This document shows, one piece after another, positions 58,541 to 64,000 of a stretch of 64,000 nt of DNA. The notes beneath the pieces are model-generated. The model had not been told where the DNA came from. It saw only the letters and a list, made by a program, of their open reading frames with translations, and made no database searches. The stretch's first letter is position 1; every line of letters begins with the position of its first letter. The position numbers were made by a program, and so were the translations under genes. Origin of the DNA: Phytophthora colocasiae (lineage: Eukaryota; Oomycota; Peronosporomycetes; Peronosporales; Peronosporaceae); contig JAGKQI010000092.1 of NCBI GenBank assembly GCA_018806915.1, positions 162,501 through 226,500 of the forward strand, written 5' to 3'.

Positions 58541-60727
58541 CTAGATGACACTGCCGTAGCGCATCATCTCCAGTCTCTGTTTGTACCGACGCCAGAGGAA
58601 GACGCCTCCACCCGCCTCTAGGACGCCCACAACGATCAACACGATGAGACCCGGCAGGAACGTCTTGACGAGCGTCAGTGTGCTCTTGAACGTGTCCAGC
58701 ACGCTCTCCTTGGCCTCGCCTGCCTCCTGCACCCAGTAAGTGGGCAGCACCACCTCTGTCGGCAGCGCAGGCCACAGCACGTCGCTCATGGACGCGTTGG
58801 CCACGGACGATGAAGCTGCGAGGGAGTACGAGACTTGCGACCGCTTGCGCGCGCTCATGGTCTGGCCGGTTCCCGACTCAATGTCAACAAAAGTGGCGTA
58901 CGAACTGAGGAAATTGTCATGGAGGGTGCCCTCTGAATCGTACATGCTGTCGGCCGTCATGACGGTTCCGTCGGTGTTCGTCATCTCCACGGCCTCGAGC
59001 AACGACGTGTCGCCGTAGATGAAGAACGGGCCGGACATGTACGAGAGGAAGCCCGTGACGAAGCTGAGCTGTTGCAGACCATTAACAGGGACGCCGGTTC
59101 CGATGGCTGCGTTGTCATCCGTGTAGTCGAAGATGTCGATCGGAGTGCCAAAGCGGTGCAGTGAGACGCCGTCGAAGTCAACCTCCGTATTCGTGCTTTC
59201 AATGGTGATGTAGATCTCAGCGGCGCCCAGATACGAGTTGAACGCGTCGGCAGTGGTGTGTTTGGCCATGCCGTTGATAGTCACGCCGCCGGGTTTCAGT
59301 GCCGTGCCGTCCGTTCCCGACACGTTAAAGCACGTGATGTTGGCGACAGGTGACTTGCAGTTAGCGTAGCTTGAGAACGCGTTGATCTCGGCCAGCGTCG
59401 GGTTCCGGCGTTCACCCAGATCCACCCACACGGGCGCGACAGTGAGGCCGTCGTACTCCACCCAAGCGCCGATTTTACTCAGATCGTCGCAGCCCGTGCG
59501 TTTGACGTACGCGCCGAGTGACGACGCATCGGGCGCTGTCGTCGAGTAGTCCATGCCGGAGCTCTCAACGATGCCAGGCAGAGGCGCAGCACACAGACCC
59601 ACACTCTCGCAGAGGCCGCACGTGGTGGCGACGAAGCTGGCCGCTTCCTCGGCTCCGTACTCGGCGGCGTAAATGGACTCGACGGTGGCGCAGGTTACGT
59701 TGTTGACTGCGACGACTGCCGCACCCTTTGTACACTGCGAGCACTCCGATGCAATTGCGAGGCAGTCGTCACCCGTGCAGGACGCGCATTCAGTATTCAT
59801 GCTCGTTTTGCAGGTGTTGACGTAGTTGGAGCCCAGAATGAGACCGGCCAGTAGACTCGGATAGCCCAGCGCCCACTGCGAAGCCGTGCGCTTCACGAAG
59901 ATGCCGTTGTACGCGAAGCCTGAGAGGTCCAGGTTGGCGATGGCTTCCGGGCCGGTGGTTAGGAACGTCAGCACGGCGCTGTTGTTCGTCACCGTCTTCA
60001 TGGCCTCCGGATCCAACGAGTTGAGCCCGTTCATCCAGCGCATCATCTGCTCGCCGTGCTCCGTGATGGTCGCGACGATGTCTGTTGTGTTTTCCGACGA
60101 GGCGAAGGAGGCTGTAGCCACCGCCGCGAGCAGATTGAACTCACCTCCCGTGGCCGAGATGACGCTGAAGTACCCCGTGTCGAAGCTCACGATCTCATCC
60201 GAGGCGGTGCAGTCGTCGCAGCTTCTGTCCGCGTCGAATGTGTGGTACGTGTACGTCTTGTACGTGACAGTGGAGGAATCGTCCGACAAGGAGACGTCGA
60301 GTTTGATCTCGCGACGACGATACACGTACGGCCCCATCTCCTGAACCTGCAGCTTGGCGTTGGTGGCGAGATAATCCTCTGCGTTGGTGGCGTTGAGCAT
60401 GTACAGTGAAACGTAGTAGGGCGAGCAATCGTCGCAGTCTCCGTACGGGTCCAGGTAACTCTCTTTGGACACTTCGTCGCTGGAGCAGCGCACGACTTGG
60501 TCGTCCACGGCCGAATTCACGAACGCAGGCAAGGCGGTGCCGTACAGGATGCCGATGATGGCGGTGAGGCATCCCACGACCATCAGGACGATGGCCCAGA
60601 CCTTCTGGCTGCAGCAACGTCGCCGTTGTGGCTCAGCCTCCTCGAGTTTGGGGAAAACAGTGGGCGATCCCTTCTCGAAGTGCTCGAAGGCGGTGTTATT
60701 GTGCGTCTTCGGGGTGTGCGTTGCCAT
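58541..60727 (-). CDS. CD36/LIMP-2/SR-B family receptor with Cys-rich insert, copy 1
   Basis: The frame encodes 728 residues from the ATG at 60727. It has the two-anchor layout of the CD36 family: an N-terminal helix (VWAIVLMVVGCLTAIIGILY, about 44-63), a large glycosylated ectodomain (many NxS/T sites), and a C-terminal helix (FLPGLIVLIVVGVLEAGGGVF) with a short basic tail. VSLYMLNATNAEDYL and VQEMGPYVYRRR are typical of the start of the ectodomain. An extra region of about residues 300-390 has repeated CxxC pairs (CASCTGDDC, CSQCTKG, CGLCESVGLC), not found in animal CD36 as far as I know. CD36 proteins bind lipids and lipoproteins and help uptake. A paralogue follows on the same strand. Confidence 0.85.
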   Translation of the reverse strand: MATHTPKTHNNTAFEHFEKGSPTVFPKLEEAEPQRRRCCSQKVWAIVLMVVGCLTAIIGILYGTALPAFVNSAVDDQVVRCSSDEVSKESYLDPYGDCDDCSPYYVSLYMLNATNAEDYLATNAKLQVQEMGPYVYRRREIKLDVSLSDDSSTVTYKTYTYHTFDADRSCDDCTASDEIVSFDTGYFSVISATGGEFNLLAAVATASFASSENTTDIVATITEHGEQMMRWMNGLNSLDPEAMKTVTNNSAVLTFLTTGPEAIANLDLSGFAYNGIFVKRTASQWALGYPSLLAGLILGSNYVNTCKTSMNTECASCTGDDCLAIASECSQCTKGAAVVAVNNVTCATVESIYAAEYGAEEAASFVATTCGLCESVGLCAAPLPGIVESSGMDYSTTAPDASSLGAYVKRTGCDDLSKIGAWVEYDGLTVAPVWVDLGERRNPTLAEINAFSSYANCKSPVANITCFNVSGTDGTALKPGGVTINGMAKHTTADAFNSYLGAAEIYITIESTNTEVDFDGVSLHRFGTPIDIFDYTDDNAAIGTGVPVNGLQQLSFVTGFLSYMSGPFFIYGDTSLLEAVEMTNTDGTVMTADSMYDSEGTLHDNFLSSYATFVDIESGTGQTMSARKRSQVSYSLAASSSVANASMSDVLWPALPTEVVLPTYWVQEAGEAKESVLDTFKSTLTLVKTFLPGLIVLIVVGVLEAGGGVFLWRRYKQRLEMMRYGSVI

Positions 60728-61411
60728 GGCTGCTGGAGGGACTGGCGAGACGAAGGTGAATTCGCAAGTGAGGAACAGGCATGACCAGCATTGAGCGTGT
60801 AGAAGCTGGTCTCTCTCCAGAGAGGGTGACCGCGTAGACGGTCAAGAGGTATCGGGGGCGGTACAGCACTAAGTCGCGTCCGACTCGTTTATGTGGGAAA
60901 GGCATGGTGGTATTGCCATTGATACGCCAGGCCCGGACCGTTCTTGCTGCAGTTGGCCCTCAGTTCGGTCGGAGGTGTGTTTGACAAAGTCCTCGGTTGT
61001 TTGGCAGAGTCTGGAAAACCACTCGAGAGTCTCGAGTCGAGACCACTCAAGACGAGATAAGGTCAGCGTTCACATGGCTGCTGGTCTGCACAAACTTAAC
61101 AAGCCTGACACGTGCCGCTCGACGAAGGTCGCAGTTGAAGTGGCAATCATGAAAACCATCCGCTTGATGGAAATCTGTCAAAGCAGTGCAGCAACAGGCC
61201 CGAACTTCCAGCGAAAGCTCTTCTCCACCACTGTAAGCTTTCTCGTGCTGTCGTCCAAAGTGAAGACTGTACGAACGCGCACCATGTCACGGTGTGATCT
61301 AGCGTCATCATCGCGCTGGGACCAAGCTATAAAAGTCTCCGACGCTTGCCGTTCGCTGCCAGCAACGCGTTTAAGCTGAGGCGTTGTGGCCTCACACACC
61401 AATGGTGTGAC
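60728..61411. other. Intergenic between CD36 paralogues, left part
   Basis: No gene is recognised; the open frame at 60891-61379 has no motif. The stretch should contain the promoter of CD36 copy 1 (minus strand). The repeat CTCGAGAGTCTCGAGTCGAG near 61023 is a local inverted motif. Confidence 0.35.
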
Positions 61412-62067
61412 TAGCGTTGGCAAAATGGCTGCCATTTACTGCCATTTATGGTTTTAACCATAAATGGCAAGTTTTCGGCTGGTTATAACCATTTCTGCCG
61501 AAAACTGCCGAAAACGAATTAGGCCGCTGCACCCAGCAAATTAGCGCGGGCTGGATACATGCAGGGAGCAGCCTCGTGCAGACAGAGACCAAGAGTCTCA
61601 AGCGCCGCGCCGGAAGACGAAGGCACATGACTCATATGGCTGGCAGCTACATGCGATACTAGGACGTGCATTACCTTCCTCGACACAAAGACGACCATTC
61701 TTTATGTCGACGTCGCAGTTCTTGCACCTAACGTCAGGGTAAACCTTGCCAGGACCTTTCGCTACGATGGTGTCGTAAAGTCTCCATACTGACTTTTGCG
61801 GTCGAGCCATGGTGTGGACTGGAACGAGTGCTCTTCTGAGAGATGGAAGTCCGGGCCTCATCATTTCGCCCTATTAAATAGTGGGCCGTCGTCGGTCATG
61901 ACCTCCGCAATGACTGAGTCCTCCTAAAAGATGGCCGCTGCGAGGTAAAGAATAAATAAAACATCGCTATCCTCCGAATTAGGCCGTTTTATGTTTTCGG
62001 CAGTTTTCGGCACCAATCCGGCTGGTTTTTTCCTGGTTTAACCAGCCATTTATTTTGCCCAACGCTA
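61412..62067 (-). mobile_element. Non-autonomous hAT element, target duplication GGTGTGAC
   Basis: The left end TAGCGTTGGCAAAAT and the inverted right end TAGCGTTGGGCAAAAT agree but for one base insertion. GGTGTGAC borders both sides exactly (61404-61411 and 62068-62075). TAGNG ends plus an 8-bp duplication define hAT. Inner inverted parts (GCCGAAAACTGCCGAAAAC on both sides) extend the similarity, with AACCA-rich hairpins near both ends. The 656-bp element is too short for a transposase and carries only a BED-finger piece. Confidence 0.9.
61598..61810 (-). pseudogene. BED-type zinc-finger fragment of a hAT transposase
   Basis: From the ATG at 61810 about 70 residues begin MARPQKSVWRLYDTIV and contain VRCKNCDVDIKNG, the CxxC half of a BED finger, the DNA-binding domain at the N-terminus of hAT transposases. 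The His half and catalytic domain are absent. Expression is unknown. Confidence 0.6.
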
Positions 62068-62299
62068 GGTGTGACACCATGCAGTGAGACGGTCTGAGAC
62101 CTGGTCCAGACCGAGCAAAAGCTTAGTCACCGAGGCCAACTTCAAAGCGCAGTGAAAAGCTCAAGAATCAGATGCTTGCGTGCCGTCGTGGCAACGCGAG
62201 CTGTACTTGTTGAACGTTACGCTCGACACTGCAGACACTCGCAATGCAGCACTTTTACCTACCTATGCAATTGATACTCTGCCTCGAGTTCCTCAACGT

Positions 62300-64000
62300 T
62301 TAAGCCTTCATGGCTTGTCGACGACGACGCGTGAAGAAGATGCCGACACCCGCGAGCGCCACACCCACCACAAGGCCAACAATGAGCACGGGTAGCAGCG
62401 TGCTGAGGATCGTGCTGAGCGAGTCGTAGTCGTCCACGCGTGAGTCCGTGACGGTGGAACCCTCCTGGCCCCAGTACACAGGGATCACCACCTCCGTCGG
62501 CAGCGTCGGGTACAGCACGTCGCTCATGGCGAACGAACTGTTGGTGCTGGACGGCGACAGCGCGTACGACGCCATCAAGCGCTTGTACGCACGCATGGTC
62601 TTGCCCGTGCCGGCCTCGATGTCCACGAACGTCGCGTATTTGTCCGAGTACTCTTCCGTGAGCGCGCCGGCGCTGTCGTACAAAGTGCTCTGGCCCACCT
62701 GCACGCCGTCGGTCATGGTGATCTGCACATTCGACGTCAGGGACTCGTTGCCGTACAGGAACATCGGGTACGAAACGTATGCCAGGAAACCCTTCGTGAA
62801 AGCCATGCACTGCACGCCGTCCACCGGCACAGCCGTTCCCATTTTCGCGTTTGCGTCCGTGGCTGTGAGCAGGTCGACGGCCGGGCGGAAGCGGTGCAGG
62901 GTGATACCCTCGTACTCGACCTCCTGGTGCTGGTTGAACAGTGTCAAGTTCTGCTCGCCCTGTCTCAGGTAAATGTTGAAGCCCTCGATCGAGATCTCGT
63001 CCTCAAAGCCTGAAATGCTCACACCGCCCGGGGCGATGCTAGTAGCGTCGTTGCCAAACACGGGGCTGCACGTCACGTTCGACGGTGAAGATGCACAGTT
63101 GCCGTACGTGGCGAAAGCAGTCAACTCCGACAGCGTCGGGTTACGGCGCTCACCCAAGTCCGCCCACAGAGCAGTAGTGGTGTAGCCTTCGTACTGTTCG
63201 TACTCGTTGATGAAGTTTTCATCATCGCAACCTGTACGCAGTGTGTACGTGCCAAGTGCGGACGCGTTGGGGGCGTTCACAGAGTAGTTGCGGCCGCTGG
63301 ACTCGACGATACCGGGAAGCGGAGCGGCGCACAGACCCAGAGAGCTGCACAGCTGGCACGTGCTGCTGGCGAAACTGGCAGCCTCCTCCTCACCGTACGC
63401 GGCGGCGTACGTGGCCTCAATGATACCACAAGTTTCGTCGTTGACGGCAACGACACGGGCGCCACGTGCGCACTTGTTGCACTCACCGTAGATCGCAAGG
63501 CATTCAGCGCTGGTGCTGGTCGCGCATGCCGCACACTGCTCATTGAGTCCACCGGTGACAGCGCACAGGTTGCGGTAGTTGCTTCCCAAGCCGAGACCAG
63601 CAAGAAGACTCGGGTAGCCCAGGGCCCACTGGGAGATCGTGCGCTTGGCGAACAGACCGTTGTAAGCGAAGCCCGTCAGGTCCATGTCGGCAATGGCATC
63701 CGGTCCCGTGGCAAGGAAACTCAGCACAGCACTGTTGTTGCTCACGGTGCGCATGGCCTCAGGGTCCATCGAGTTGAGACCGTTGACCCAGCGCATCATC
63801 TGCGGGCCGTTCTCGGCCACGATGCTCACAGCTGCACTGGTGTTGCTGCCCTTGGCGAACGACCCGAGCGCCAGACGCACAAGGAAGGCCAGCTCACCTC
63901 CAGCACCAGCGATGACGCTCATGTAACCTGCATCCAGCGCCGTGACTTCATCGGAGTCCGAGCATCCGTCGCAGCTCAGATCCTGCTCGAACGTGTGGTA
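62300..64000 (-). CDS. CD36/LIMP-2/SR-B family receptor, copy 2 (5' end outside the window)
   Basis: The frame is open from the window edge to the TAA at 62300, encoding at least 567 residues. It is closely related in layout to copy 1: YHTFEQDLSCDGCSDSDEV at the edge corresponds to the same place in copy 1. The NGPQMMRWVNGLNSMDPEAM segment, the Cys-rich insert (CAACATSTSAECLAIYGECN), PLPGIVESSGRNYS, DLGERRNPTLSEL and a C-terminal helix (LLPVLIVGLVVGVALAGVGIFF) with a basic tail (RRRRQ) all match. The N-terminal anchor lies beyond 64000. The tandem pair is separated by about 1.57 kb with a hAT insertion. Confidence 0.85.
   Translation of the reverse strand, partial: YHTFEQDLSCDGCSDSDEVTALDAGYMSVIAGAGGELAFLVRLALGSFAKGSNTSAAVSIVAENGPQMMRWVNGLNSMDPEAMRTVSNNSAVLSFLATGPDAIADMDLTGFAYNGLFAKRTISQWALGYPSLLAGLGLGSNYRNLCAVTGGLNEQCAACATSTSAECLAIYGECNKCARGARVVAVNDETCGIIEATYAAAYGEEEAASFASSTCQLCSSLGLCAAPLPGIVESSGRNYSVNAPNASALGTYTLRTGCDDENFINEYEQYEGYTTTALWADLGERRNPTLSELTAFATYGNCASSPSNVTCSPVFGNDATSIAPGGVSISGFEDEISIEGFNIYLRQGEQNLTLFNQHQEVEYEGITLHRFRPAVDLLTATDANAKMGTAVPVDGVQCMAFTKGFLAYVSYPMFLYGNESLTSNVQITMTDGVQVGQSTLYDSAGALTEEYSDKYATFVDIEAGTGKTMRAYKRLMASYALSPSSTNSSFAMSDVLYPTLPTEVVIPVYWGQEGSTVTDSRVDDYDSLSTILSTLLPVLIVGLVVGVALAGVGIFFTRRRRQAMKA

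Overview
The window reads as nuclear DNA of an oomycete, most likely Phytophthora or a close relative. The evidence is: short GT-AG introns of about 55-75 bases between compact, closely packed genes; a Crinkler-type (LxLAK-like / HVLVxxP) effector gene; a 16-base oomycete Inr/FPR-like core promoter at 47838-47853; and a typical load of piggyBac-, pogo-, Mutator-, hAT-, LINE-, SINE- and Ty3/gypsy-type elements. Everything is read from the sequence alone; no database was searched.

Left part (1-12.2 kb) is a repeat graveyard. A decayed LINE on the + strand (about 985-7200) holds three nested DNA transposons that can be delimited to the base by target-site duplications: a piggyBac-like element (1065-1929, TTAA), a pogo-like element (2586-3390, TA) and a Mutator-like element (3863-5575, 9 bp). 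For the last two, taking the insertion out rejoins the LINE reading frame. A frameshifted chromodomain / cysteine-peptidase-like gene (7432-9284, -), a tRNA-derived SINE, and a MITE with 72-bp inverted repeats follow. Fragments of large-subunit rRNA (406-640) and small-subunit rRNA (9631-9925) bracket the nest, both on the - strand.

Middle part (13.2-31.7 kb) is an ordinary, dense gene island: a five-exon membrane protein, two adjacent dicarboxylate/amino-acid:cation symporter (SDF/EAAT-family) genes, a CPBP intramembrane protease, a 1853-residue protein with pseudo-receiver, dead alpha/beta-hydrolase, IQ, SAM and ankyrin parts, a Crinkler-like gene, a TruA pseudouridine synthase and a tomosyn/LGL-like gene whose R-SNARE motif lies in a small last exon.

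31.9-46.4 kb is one complete 14.55-kb Ty3/gypsy-type retrotransposon on the - strand with two 540-bp LTRs that look identical, a GTGG target duplication, PBS and PPT. It has gag and pol in one frame separated by a single UGA, a multi-pass membrane ORF in the env position ending inside the 3' LTR, and a large antisense ORF on the opposite strand.

47.8-52.2 kb holds a Fanzor (eukaryotic TnpB-like RNA-guided nuclease) gene with its own oomycete core promoter and nuclear-localisation-like start. It is broken by nonsense and frameshift changes and split between its zinc finger and its RuvC-III motif by a hAT element with an 8-bp target duplication. A perfect hairpin lies just after RuvC-III, where the guide RNA of such systems is expected.

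Right part (52.2-64 kb) is again host gene space with three tandem duplications: two RNase H-like genes (the second with a presequence), two double cytochrome-b5/MAPR genes (one membrane-anchored, one with a myristoylation-type start), and two CD36-family receptors with an extra cysteine-rich insert (the second running off the window). A short hAT element with a BED-finger remnant sits between the CD36 genes.
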